Assembly: GCA_007693785.1 (NCBI GenBank)
Contig: RECY01000025.1
Span: 1-64,000, forward strand
Source: Phycisphaerales bacterium
GTDB taxonomy: Bacteria; Planctomycetota; Phycisphaerae; Phycisphaerales; UBA1924
Direction of reading: 5' to 3'
DNA: 64,000 nucleotides
The translations under genes and the position numbers were made by a program. Below, piece by piece: positions 18,522 to 31,100 of the stretch. The number at the start of each line of letters is the position of its first letter. The stretch's first letter is position 1. The notes beneath the pieces were generated by a model, which ran no database searches, was not told the DNA's origin, and saw only the letters and a program-made list of their open reading frames with translations.

Positions 18522-19136
18522 TTACCGGCCTCCCGACCCGCGCCCGGAGCCCCGGGCCTCCCCCGTTCCGCCCAGGCGGATCGGATGCGGGCGTCCCTCG
18601 ACCGGCAGCCCCGTCCGTTCCCCGTAGAAACGAACCACAAGCTCGAGCGATTGCGCCGGGAACACGTCCGCACCGGGCCCGCCCGCCTCGATCACGCTCA
18701 GGTCGAACATGTACGCCGGCCCGGGCTGCAGGAGCTGGCGCGCGGCGCGAGCCTCCGAAGCCGGAATCATCCAGCGCAGCTTTTCCTCTTCCGCCCCGGG
18801 CTCGCGCAGCAGAAACTCGAACGACCCCGTTTCCCAGAACGGCAGCGGGTACTGATCCATCGAGCCGAACAGGTAGACCACCACCGTGAAGCGGTCGCCG
18901 TGCCCGTTGCCCATCGTGTCCACCGGCACCGTCGAGCTCACCAGCACGCGGCTGGCCGTCGTCCCCGCCGGCGGCGGGCGCAGGCGGGTGCCCTCTCCCT
19001 CATCCACCGGCACGCTCGTCGCACACCCCCCCAGCACCGCAGCCGCCGCCAACCCCGCCAGCAAGCCGCGAGGCCACCCGGCGAACAAGCCGTTCCCTAA
19101 ACACCCGCGCCGAACGCTCTGGAGCCGGTTCATCAT
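18522..19136 (-). CDS. Lipoprotein encoded directly after the giant secretin
   Basis: A 204-residue predicted lipoprotein. The hydrophobic segment GLLAGLAAAAVLGGC ends in a lipobox with the acylated Cys at about residue 38. The mature domain contains VPVDTMGNGHGDRFTVVVYLFG, a beta-sandwich-like stretch GSFEFLLREPG followed by LRWMIP, and AYMFDLSVIE. The C-terminus is low-complexity Gly/Arg. Its ATG overlaps the stop of the giant secretin by four bases, so it is translationally coupled to it. Lipoproteins in that position of T2SS operons can be pilotins that bring the secretin to the outer membrane. That role is an inference from position only; the sequence resembles no pilotin I know. Confidence 0.75.
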   Translation of the reverse strand: MMNRLQSVRRGCLGNGLFAGWPRGLLAGLAAAAVLGGCATSVPVDEGEGTRLRPPPAGTTASRVLVSSTVPVDTMGNGHGDRFTVVVYLFGSMDQYPLPFWETGSFEFLLREPGAEEEKLRWMIPASEARAARQLLQPGPAYMFDLSVIEAGGPGADVFPAQSLELVVRFYGERTGLPVEGRPHPIRLGGTGEARGSGRGSGGR

Positions 19137-22100
19137 TCAAAGCTCCGGTTCCGACGGATCCGCAGACCTTCCGGCTTGATCATCCCCTTGTCCAGATCCT
19201 CCCGGACCGCTTCCTCGACGTCGATCCCCAACTCCTTCAGCGTGCGGTACACCGGGCTCTCCTCGAGCGCCCGACGCACCGCGACCGGGTTCTCCACCTG
19301 ATCGATCGCCGCGGCCGTCAGACGCTCCACCAGGCGGTCCGCCTCCGAGCCCTCGCCCGGGATGATCCGCGGCGTCAGGATCACCAACAGCTCCGTCTTG
19401 ATCTTCGCCGCCTTCGTCGAGCGGAACAGATTCCCCACAAACGGCAGGTCCCCCAGCAGCGGCGTCTTCGTCCGGCGTTCCTCCATCTGCGTCTGGATCA
19501 GCCCGCCGATCACGATCGTCTGCCCGTCGCGGATCGTCACCGTCGTGTCCACCTGACGCGTCGTGATGATCGGGCTCTCGAAGTCGTCAGAGATCTGCGT
19601 CGTCCGCGCGCTGACCGTCGAGATCTCCGGCTGAATATTGATCTGCACGTACCCGTTCGGGTTGATCGTCGGCGTCACCTCCAGGATGATGCCCACGTCC
19701 CTGCGCTCCACGTTCGCACGCGTCAGCCCCGACTCGAACCGGTCGATGTTGCTCACGATCGCCACGTCTTCACCGACCTGGATCCGCGCTCGCTCGTTGT
19801 TCTTCACCGTCACCTGCGGGCGGCTCAGCACCTCCAGCTTGCCCTGCGCCTCGAGCGCCCGAACCAGCAGCGAGAAGTCCGCGCTCTCCACCGTCAGGTT
19901 CGGCACGCCGAGGGCCGTCGCGACCGTCGCGCCCGCGCTCAGCGCCCCGAAGATGTAATCATCCCCGCCGATCGGCCCGCCCGTGACGTCCAGCCCCCAC
20001 TCGCGGCTTGAGTCCAGCGTCACCTCCGCCAGCAGCACCTGGATCATCACCTGCGGCGGCGAGGCGTCCAACTCGTCGATGATCGCCGCCACCGTCTCGA
20101 TGTACCGGGGCGACGCCGAGACCACGAGCATGTTGCTCTTCTCATCCCCGACGACCGTCACCTCCTGCTCGAGGCGGCGCAGCACGCTCCCGGCGACTTC
20201 GGGCCCGAGCGTCGCGCGCAGCCGCTCCGCCTCACCGGAGAAGTACCGCGTCAACGTCTGCTCGATCTCCGCCGCCTTCGCGTTCTTTAAGTGGTAGACC
20301 AACCGCTCCCGCTCGGCCGCCTCGATCGTGTCCAGTTCGTCCACGACGGCCGCGACCAGCTCGAGATACTCCTGCGTCCCGCTCACCAGCAGCGTGTTCG
20401 TCCGCGGGTCGATCGTGATCGACAGCTCCTGGCGGTCGTCCGGCACCGCCGTCAGCGACGTGCCGAAGCCGAACAACCCCTCCCCGCCCTCGAGCCCGGC
20501 GCCGTTCGCCCCGCCGGGCGCCAGCCCCTCGCTCATCTCCGCGTCGAGCCCGCGCCGCGTCGGGATCAGCACGTACCGATCCCCCTGACGGCGCAGGTTA
20601 AAGAGGTCCCGCAGCACCTCCGCCATCTGGCGCGCGTCGGCGTTGGTCAGCCGGAACGTGCGGATCCGGCGCTCCCCCGCGTCGGTCGTGTCGAGGTCGC
20701 TCACGATCGCCGCGATGAACGTCAGGATGTCCGGCGGCGCCGCCACCACCACCGAGTTCGTCCGAAGCTCCGGGCTCACCCGCACCTGGCTGCGGATCTG
20801 CGCATCGATCTCCGCCTCCGTCGGCGGCAGGCCCCGCGCGTCCTCGATCCCCTCCGCCAGACGCTGTCGCACGAACCGCAGGCGCGTCGCCTGCGCCGAC
20901 GTCCGCCCGTCCACCGCGCGCCCGCTCAGGATCTGCTGGAGCATGTTGACCACTTCGAGCGCGTTCGCGTTCCGAAGCTCGATCCGGCGAACCTCCTGCA
21001 CGCTCGCCGAGCGGGTCTGGTCGAACTGCCCCGCCAGTCGGCGCACCGCCTCGACGTCCGCCGACGTCCCGCTCACGATCAGCGCGTTCAGACGCTCGTT
21101 CGCGACCACCGTCACCGACCCCGCCCCACGCTTGCGGTTCTCAGGGGTCACGTACAGGTCCTGCACCGCCCGAGCGACCTCGTCCGCGGAGCCGGCCGTC
21201 AGCTGCACCAGCTCCGTCTGCTCGTCCTGCCCGAACGCGAGCGCGTCGCCGCTGAGCGCCTCGATCAGCTCCCGCACGATCGCCAGGTTCTCGTCGCTCG
21301 CCGCGATCACCAGCGAGTTCGAGCTCTCCACCGCCTCCACGCTGAACGTGTCGGCCGGGCTCGACACCCCGCCCGCACGACGCGCACCCTCGATCCGGTC
21401 CCGCATCAGGCTCGCGATCTTCGGCGCCAGCGTCCGCACATCACCGTCCGGCACCTGCACCACGTGCAGCTTGACCGAGTAGTTCGCGTCCGCCTGATCC
21501 AGCGTCTCGATCAGGCTCTCGATCACCTCAAAGCTGCGCGGGCTCGTCGAGGCGATCAGCGCGTTCGTCCGTCCGTCCGCGGTGATCACCAGCCGGTCCT
21601 CGGGGCGCAGCGCCCCGGCCGTGTCCCGCTGGCGGAACACGTCGCGCACGATCTCCGCCGCACGCCCGGCCGCCGCGTGACGCAGCGGGTACACACGCAC
21701 ACGGTTGCCCGCGAACGCCTGCTCCACGTCCAGCATCTCCGCAAGCTCACGCACCACCGCGATGTTGTTCGGCGTCCCCACGACGATCAGCGCGTTCAGG
21801 TCGCTCTCCGGCACGATCGTCAGCCCGCTCATCGGCACGAACAGGTCGCTCTCGATCACACGCGACAACGCCGCGGGCTCTTCGCCCTTCACCGACGAAC
21901 GCACCGCGCGCAGGCGCCCCACCTGGCGGCGCAGCGCCCGCGTCTCCGGCGTGTCCGCCAGCCCGCCCACCAGCACCTCGCGCAGCGTCCGCGCCAGCGT
22001 CTCGGCCGACGCGTGCTCGAGCTGGATCAGCGTCGGCTCCACCCACCGGGCCGAGGACGCGCTGTCCAGGTCCTTCACCAGCACCTCGACCAGCGCCACC

Positions 22101-25100
22101 GCCTCCTCGCGACCCGCGACCACCAGCGCGTTCGTCCGCTCGTCGATCGAAACCGCGATCTCGCCCGCCAGCGCACGCCCCGTCGTTGTCGTCGGCAGCC
22201 CCTGGCGGTTCGTCCCCGGCACGCGACGCAGCGCGTCGCCGGTCCGGAACAGCTCCAGCACCACGCCCCGCACGCGCTCGGCCGCCGCCTGCTCCAGCGG
22301 GAAGATCCGCACCACCACCGCGTCCCCGATCGGCAGCGTGTCCAGCATGTGGATCACCGCCGACACCGCGCGCACGTTTGCGGCGCTCGACGCGATCGCC
22401 ACCGAGTTCGTCTGCGCGTCCGGGATCAACCGGATCGGCGTCGAAAGATCCAGCGAGACCTCCGGGTCCTTCGCCCCGCTCGCGAGCAGCTGGATCCGGC
22501 GCACCTGCTCCGCGAGCGCCCGCGACGGCGACGCGCCCTGGCCCGAGCCGTCCGCGTTCAGCATCTCCCGCAGCGTGCGCACCACACCGTCGGCCGACGC
22601 CAGACGCAGCGGGACCACCGCCATCTCCTGACCCGCCCCCGCCGGCTCCGCGTCGATCGCACGCACCAGGGCCGTCAGCGACGTGCCGTCCGCCGGGTTC
22701 GCCACGATCGCCAGCGCACGACGGCTCACCAGCGGCACGATCCGCACCGGCTCGGCCACCACACCCGGGCGATCCGCTGGCTGCGGCTGCGTCACGCCCA
22801 TCTGCTCCAGCAGCTGACGCACCGTCGCCGGGTCGTTGTGCTCCACGTCGATGATGAACACGCCCTGCCCGGGCCCGAGCATCGCCCCGCCCGGCGCACC
22901 GCCCTCGCCCGGAGCCGCCGCGACCGCGCCATCCAGCTCCCGCGCCACCCGCTCGACCTGCTCGAACAACTCCGAAGACGCGGCGATCACCAGGCTGTTC
23001 GTCCCGCGATCGACCTCGATCGCCAAGGGGCTCCCCACGCGATCCGCCTCGGCGCTGAACGTCCGCACCAGCGTGTCGCGAAGACGAGCCGCCGGCGTCC
23101 GCTCCAGACGCACCACGCGCGTCCGTACCGCGGTGTCGCCGCCCACGCGTTGCAGGCTCTCCGCGAGCGCGCGGATCTGCGCCAGCTCGCTCTCATCGGC
23201 GCGCACGATCAGCGTCCGCGTCGCGTCATCGCCCACGATCACCGGCGACCGCGCGTTCATCCCCGGACGCCCCTGCACGAACAGCTCGCGCACGCGAACC
23301 GCGAGCTGACTCGCACGCATCCCCGACACCGAAATGATCGTCGGCTCCCGCAGACGCACCACCTCCGGCACGTCCAGCTGCTCCACGATTCGGCGGATCC
23401 GCGACAGGTCCTCACGCCCCGCGAACACCACCAGCGCGTTCGTCTGCACCTCCGCCGAGACGGTCGGCGTCCCCGACGCGTCCACCAGCACCGGCGGCGG
23501 CAGCAGCCCCTGATCCCGCCCGCCCCGCGCCCGCAGCTCACGCTCTACACGCAGCTGCTCCTGACGGAACTGCTCCTCCAGCGGCGCGCGCAGCCCCTCG
23601 TTCAACGCCCGCGCCACGCTCGACGCGTCCGCGTGGCGCAGCGGGATCACCACGAGCTGCTGGCTCGTGTCGTACAGCTCGTTATCCAGCGTGCTCAGCA
23701 GCGCGCGGATGCTCGCCCACTCCTGCTCGGCCGCCGAGATCACCAGGCTGCGGCTCGCCGGGTCCGGCACGATCGTCACGTCGCGAGCCGCCGGCGTCGC
23801 GGCCTCCGGCGCCATCCGCCCGTAGAACACACGCAGCGCCCGCGCCGCCTGCTCCGAATCCGCGAACTCCAGCTTCACAAACTCCGTCCGACGATCCGTC
23901 CCGTCCTCCACGTCCAGCTGCGCGACGATCGCCGCGATCTCCGCGATCTCGTCCGCCGCCGCCGACAGCAGCAGCGTGTTGCCCTGCAAAGTCGACTCCA
24001 CCCGGGGCTCCGGCGTCCCCTGCGCCCGCGGGCGACCCCGCAGCATCTGACCCAGCGTGAACACCACGTCGTCGGCCATCGCGTTCTGCAGCGGGATCCG
24101 ACGGAACTCGGTCAGGCTCCGCACCGGCTCGGTGTCCAGACGCTCGATCTGCGCCATCACCAGCTCGATCGACTCGGCCTGACCCGTCAGCAGGATCGTG
24201 TTGCTCCGCGGCACCGGCGTGATCCGCACCTTCACCGTCTCCGGCAACGCCGAACGCAACGCCGTCGCCACCTCCTGCGCGCGCGCCGAGCTCAGCGACA
24301 CCGTCACCATGCTGCTCGCGCCCTCACCAGGAGGAGCGTCAAGCTGGCTGATCAACGCCTCCACACGCGGCAGCACCGTCTCCGGCGCCGAAACCACCAG
24401 CGTCGCGCTCGAGCCCTGCGGCGTCACGATCACACGCTCCTCGGCCGAGCCCGTCGACGGGAACATCGCCCGAAGCGTCGCCGCCGTCTCGTTCGCGAGC
24501 GCGTGACGAAGCAGGTAGACCTCCACCCGCCGATCCTGCCCGAGCTCCGGCTGGTCGATCTGCGCGACCATCTCACGCAGCAGCGCGACCTCTTCCTCCG
24601 CACCGCTCACCAGCAGCAGGTTCCCGTCCAGCGAGCCGACGACCGAGATCAGGTCCGCCGCCAGCCCCTCGGCCTGCGCACGCTCGGCGAAAAACCGGCG
24701 CAGGCTGTTCGCCGCACGGTCCGCACGCGCGTGACGAAGCGTGATCGACGTGAACGTCACGCCCTCGCGCTCGGCCGCCGTCGCCAGCTCATCAATAAAT
24801 CCCGCCGCCTGCTCCACCCGCTGCGGCGGCCCGATCAGCACCAGCAGACGCCGGCGACGATCGACCTCGATCTTCACGCTGTTCGGATCCTCACCCCGCC
24901 ACCAGGGCCAGTTCGGGTCCGAGAGCGCACGCTGGATCACGTTCCGGAGCGCGTCCAGGTCGGCCGCGTCCACGCGCACGGCACGCACCACCTGCTGGTT
25001 CAGATCGCTCGGCTTGCGGTCGAGCTCGCGGATGATCGCCTCGATCGTCCCGAACGACTCGCCCTGCCCGATCAGCACCAGCGCGTTGAGCGCCTCGTTG

Positions 25101-28100
25101 CTCTGCACAAAGACCGTGTCCTGCTCGATCCCGCCCGCGGCTCGCTCGCGGTTGCCCCACTGACGCTCGTACTGCAACTCGTTCGTGAACGACTGCACCG
25201 TCGGCAGCAGCTCGCTCACCCGCGCGTGCTCGAGCCCGATGATCTTGAACTGCAGCTGGCGAGCCTCGGCCGGTGCGTCGAACGTCGCCGCCATCGCGCT
25301 GAGCTGCTCGAAATCCTCATCGCTCGCCGCGATCACCAGCGTCCCGCTCCGCCGATCGCCCGTGATCGCGACGCCCGCCGCCGCGCGACCGCCGCGCCGA
25401 CCCGCCGCCGCACGCTCGCGGTCCTGAAAGAACGCCCGCAGCGTGCTCGCGACCTGCGCCGCGTCGGCGCGTTCCAGCTTTACCGTCCGCACCGGCAGCC
25501 CGCTCGCGCCCGAGATGTCCACGTCCGCCACGACGCGACGGATCTCCTCCAGTTCCCCCTCCGGCGCGCGCACCACGAGCAGGTTCCCGCTCTCGGGCGT
25601 CGAGATCGCGATCTTCGCCCGCCGGGCCTCGTCGCGACCGATCACAACCTCCTGAATCACCCGTGCCACGCCCTGCGCCGACGCCTCGCGGACCTGGATG
25701 ACCTCGAGCACCGTGTCGGCGTCGGTCGTCGCCGTGTCGGCCGCCGCGATCAGGTCGATCGCCTGCGCGTGCTGCGCCTCAGTCGCCGTCAGCAGCAGCG
25801 TGTTGGTCCGTTCGTCGGGCACAAAAATCGCCCGCGGCGGGCGCTCGCCTTGGCTCGCGTCCCGCTGCGCATCGAACAGGCGCTGCATCGTCCGCGACAT
25901 CTCGCCTGCGCCCGCGTGCTCCAGCGTGTAGCGCTTGATCGCCGCCTGCTCGCCGCCCGAGCTCTGGTCGATCAGTTCCACGAACCGGTCGATCACCCGC
26001 ATCGTCGCATCGGGCGCGCTCACGATCAGAGCCGTCCGCGAGGGGTCCAGCGAGATGCTGACGGTTGAAGGATCGATCACGCCGCGGACAACCTCGCCGT
26101 CTTCATTGGCAAACGCCACGTCCAGCCCGCGGACACGCCGCGCCTGCCGCCCGACCGGCTGCGCGCTCAAGAGGTCCCGCACCGACGCGAGCGCTCGGTC
26201 CGCCCGCACGTTCCGAAGGCGGTAGATCTTGACCGTGACCGACTCGGCCGCCCCCGGCTGCGCCAGCGCCGCGATCAAACCACGCAGCGACTCAAAATCC
26301 GCGTCGTTCGCCCACACGATCAGCCCGGCCTGCTCCGGGTCCGGCTGCACCGCGACCGCGCCCGTGAACCCGCCCGGGTTCGCGTCGCTCGCCCGACCGA
26401 TCCGCCCCGCCGTCTGCTGCACGATCCCCGCGATCGCCCGCGCGTCCGCCCCGCTCGGCAGGCCGACCAGCCGCACCGCGACCGGCTCGGCCGGCATCTG
26501 CGATTCGAGCTCCCGCGCCAGCGCCGCGACCCGCTCGGTCGCACGCGGCGAGCCGATCACCAGCAGCGTGTTCGTCGCCTTGTCCACCGCGATCGTCACG
26601 TCCGCCTCGTCGTCGCCGTCATCATCCTCAACGCTCGCCACGCTCAGGCCGAGCAACGCCTCCATCCACGACGACGGCACTGCGCCAGGCAGCACGTGGC
26701 GCTCGCGACCCGACGGCACGCGCGAGCCGCGCTCGTCGCGCTCCGGCCGCGCGCCGCGCTCCATCAACTCCTCGGCCCCAATCACCTCGACGCGTACCCC
26801 GCCGCGCTGCTCCATCAGCCGGCGAAGCTGCTCGGCCAGCTGCCCCGCGTCGGCGCGCGAGCGGTCGATCCGCACCGCCCGCATCTGGCGGCTGCTCGTC
26901 AGCGTCGCTTCGTCGAGCTGCGACACCAGCCGCTCGACCTCTTCCATCTGCGCGCGATCGGCGCGCACGATCAGCGCGTTGCTCGCCGAGTCCACGCGCA
27001 CCACCGGCGGGCGGACGCCCCCTGCGTCATCCTCAAACACAGCCGCGATCGTCGACGCCAGCTCGCCCGCGTCCGCGTTCTTCAGCGTCAGCACACGCAC
27101 CGACCGCGGCCCGCCCGAGCCGTCCGGACCGCCCTCGGGCGCGTCCAGCTCCGCCACGACCTGCTCCGCCAGCTCCAGCACGCCCGCCGGCCCGGAGACC
27201 ACGATCGCGTTCAGCCGGGGCTCCGCCTCGACGCGCACCGATCCCGCCGAGTCGTCCCCGAATCGCTCGATGTACCCCACCCGCGCCCACGCCGGGAGCG
27301 TGTCCACCGTCCGCTCCTTGCTCAGCACGCGCTGCACGACCGGCGCGAGCGCCTCGGCCCGCGCGTGCTTCAGCACCAGCGTCCGCACCGCGACGCCGTC
27401 GGGCGAACTCGCGCGGTCCATCTCGCGCACCAGTTCCGCTGCTTTCGCCACCTGCTCCGGCGTGCCCGCGACCACCACCGCGTTGCTCCCGGGCTCCGGC
27501 GTCACGGTCGGGCGCGGGTCGCCCGGGCGGGCCGAGCCTGTCAACGCCGCACGAACGGCTTCCGCCACGCCCGCCGCCGAGCCTTCCCGCAGCGTGAACA
27601 CGCGGCTCTCCCGCACCGACCCGCTCGCGGGCTCATCCAGTGTCGCGATCAGCTCGGCCGCACGGGCGGCCAGCTCGCTCGGCGCGCTCACCAGCAGACG
27701 GTTCCCCTCCGTGTCCGCGTTCACACGCGGCGCCTGCACATTCAATCCGGCGCGAACCGCCGCCTGCAACGACTTCGGCCACGACGCCCGGTCGCTCAGC
27801 ACCTGCTGCACCGTCCCCGCGACCGCCGACGCCGACGCGTGCGACAGCTCGAACACGCGCAGCGTCACCGCCGGCATCGAGGGCGTCCGCTCGTCGAACT
27901 CCGCCAGCAGGCGCAGCGCCTCGCCGAGGCGACCCTCCGGGCCGATCGCGACCACCGCGTTGATCGACGACTGCGCGACGAGTTCCACGCGACGCCCCTC
28001 GCCGGCCGTTGCCGCGAGCACGCGCGAGACCGTCTCGGCAAGGTTCGACGCGTCCGCGTTCGCGGGCGTGTAGCTCGCGAAGCTGCGGCCGCCCGCGCCG

Positions 28101-31100
28101 GCGGGCTTGTCGAGCGTCTCCACGACAGCCTTCGCGAGCGCGAGCTTTGCGCTCGGCGCGCTGACGATCACCGTGTTCGTGCGCTCGTCCGCCTCCACGC
28201 GCACCGCGGGCATCTGACCGGGGTTCTGACGCTGCCACCACTGCGCCTGGCGGGGATCGTCGTCGAGCAGCAGGCGCTCCAGGCTCGGCGCGAGCTCCGT
28301 CGCCCGAGCGTGCTCGAGCGTGAACGACTCCACCGCGGGCGTCTGCGCGTCACTCGGCGGGCGGTCCAGCGGCTCCACCAACGCCGTCACCGCCTCCACG
28401 TCCGAGGGCAGGCCCGTGACGAGCACCGCGCCCGCGCCCGCCGCGACGACCGAGACCGGCCCGCCCGCGGGCAGGTCCATCCCGGCAACGGCCGAGGTCA
28501 ACGCCCGCGCGACGTCCTGCCCGCTCACGAACGAGAGCGGCACCACGCGCACCGTCGCGCTCGCCGCCCCGGGCCCGTCGGTGTCGAGCGCCTCGATCAG
28601 CTCCGTCGCGATCGCCTGAATCGCCTCGGGCGCGGAGATGATCAGCGTGTTGCTCCCGCGATCCGCGGAAACATCTAGCAGGCTCTCGACCGTCCGCTGC
28701 GGGTCGATCTCGCCCAGCTCGCGCCGCTCGCGCAGACGCTCACTCAGCACGCGATCGAGCAGCGGCGCGATCCGCTCGGCCCGCGCGTGGCGCAGCGCGT
28801 ACAGGCGCACCACGCCCGCGTCGCCCGAAGGCTTCTCGTCCAGTTCCGTCAGCACGCGATCGACGGCGCCGAAGATCCCCACCGGCCCGGAGACCACGAC
28901 CGAACGCGACGCCGGCTCGACGTCGACCGTGATCGCGATCGCCGCGGCCGAGGCGCCGGCCGTGCCGTGGAGCGCGCCAGTGCGCGCGAGATTGTTCAGC
29001 GTGCGCGCCACGGCCGCCGGATCCGCACGAGCGACGCGGTAGGTCCGGACCTCGACATCCTCGGCCAAGCGAGCCGTGTCCAGGCTCTCGACGATCCGCT
29101 CGAACCCGCTGAGCCGCTGCGCCGGCGCGTCCACGATCAGCGAGTTCGTCGCCGGGTCGGCGCGCACCACAACTTCCTTCGGCGGCTGCAGGTCCGGGCG
29201 CGCCTGACGCGTCCGCGGGTCCACCGGCACCGGCGGCTGCGGGAACATCTCGTCGATCGTCCGAGCCAGATCCTCCGCCCGCGCCACGCGCAATGGGAAA
29301 ATGCGGATCTCCCGCCCGCTCGCATCGAACGCCTGCGCGTCGTTCAGGCTCTGCACGATCGACTCGATCTCGGGCAGGAGGTCCGGGTGCGCGCTCACGA
29401 TCAGCGTGTTCGTGCTCGGGTCGGCCTCGACGCTCACCGGGCGGGCCGTGCGGTCCTCCGTGCGACGCCCGTCGTAGCTCCGGCGCAGCACCTGCGCCAG
29501 GTTCGACGCGTCGGTCGAGCGCAGGCGCAGGATCCTCAGCGGCGGGCGGTCGGCCGAACGCTGCGCATCCAGCGAGCGGACGAGCTCTTCAATAATTGGG
29601 AACTGGTCCGGGCGGGCCGCGACGAGGATGGAGTTGGTCTGCTCGACCGCCTCGAACACCGGCTCCGGCCCCCCCTGAGCGGTCATCGACCGGTTGGTCG
29701 CGCTCAGCTCGCGCAGGAACGCGACGACCTCGACGGCCTGCGCGTGGCGTACCTCGAGCATCCGCAGGTCGCGCCCCGGGCCGACGCCGCGCTCGAGTTC
29801 CTCCAGCACGCGCGAGAACCGCGCCATCCCCTCCGCGTCCGCAACCACCAGCAGCGCATTCGCCGACTGGTCCACCGTCACGTCGATCGGCTCGGCCCCC
29901 GGCACGCCCGAAACCTGCGCCTCGTACAGCGTCATCGCCAGGTCGCGCACCTCGCCCGCGTCCGTGCTCGCGATCGGGAAGACCCGCAGCCCGCGCTCGA
30001 CCGGCACGGCCGACAGGTCCCGCAGGATCTCCTCCACGCGCGCAAACGTCGTGTCGTCGCCAGCGACGATCAGCGTGCCCGAACGCGGCTCGCTCTCCAC
30101 CACGACCTGCACCGGCTGGCGACCGGGCTCGCCAGGCGCCGCCAGGTTCCCCTGTCGCGCCAGTGCCGTCAGCGTGCGCACGATCGCGTTCAGGTCGCCC
30201 CCGGTCACGCGGTAGGTCCGCAGCTCCGCGACGGGCGGGAGCTGCACAACGTCAAGCTTCGCGGCCAGCTCGCGCAGGCTCTCGATCCGCTCGGCCGGCG
30301 CGTCGATGATCAGGCTGTTGCTCGACGGGTCTGCCGAGACCGTCACCTCCTTCGGCTCGCGTAGCCACGGCATCGGGCGACCGAAACGGTCCATCGGGAT
30401 CGGGGGCTCGGCGTACAGGCGGTCCATCGCCGTCGCGACCGCCTCCGCGCGCGCCACCTTCAGCGGGAAGAGCACCGTCTCGCGCGCCGGCCCGTCGCGG
30501 TCGCCCCGGTTCAGGTCCTCCACGAACGTGCGGATCTCGTCGAACAGGTCCGCGTGCGCGCTCACGATCAGCGTGTTCGTCCCCGCGTCAGCTCGCACGT
30601 CGACGGGCTTCGCGGCCCGCTCGGCCTGCGGGCGACGGCTGTACTGCTCGCTCAGCATCCGAGCGATCGCCGCAGAATCGGCCGTGCGCAGCTGCAGCAT
30701 CCGCAAAGGCGGCTGCGTCGCCGGCTCGATCGTGTCCAGGCGGCGCACGAAGTCCGCGATCAGGCGGTGCTGCGCTTCCTCGGCCGTCACCAGCAGGCCG
30801 TTGGTCCGCTCGATCACGCGGATCGTCGGCTCCGGCACGGCCCGGGCCGGGTCGATCGGGTCCGCCTCCGACAGCAACTCCCGCAAGGGGCCCGCGATGT
30901 CACCCGCGTTCGCCTGCGAGATATCCAGCAAACGTGTCGTCCGGTCCGGCGGCATCAGGCGCTGCGACGCCTCGAGCGCTTCCTGGAACATCCCCAGCCC
31001 GCGGGCCGTCCCGCGGAGCAGCAGCGACCCGCTCGCCGGGTCGATCGTCGCCTCCACCTCGCCCGCCTCGCCCTCGGGCACGCCCGCGGCCCTCGCCCGG

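Noticed and set aside
20291-26068. A plus-strand frame of 1,925 codons antisense to the giant secretin, and similar long antisense frames at 30554-33466 and 26229-28678
   Set aside because: Their translations are dominated by Arg, His, Pro and Gln and show no domain. They are the expected mirror of a very GC-rich, codon-biased gene on the other strand.
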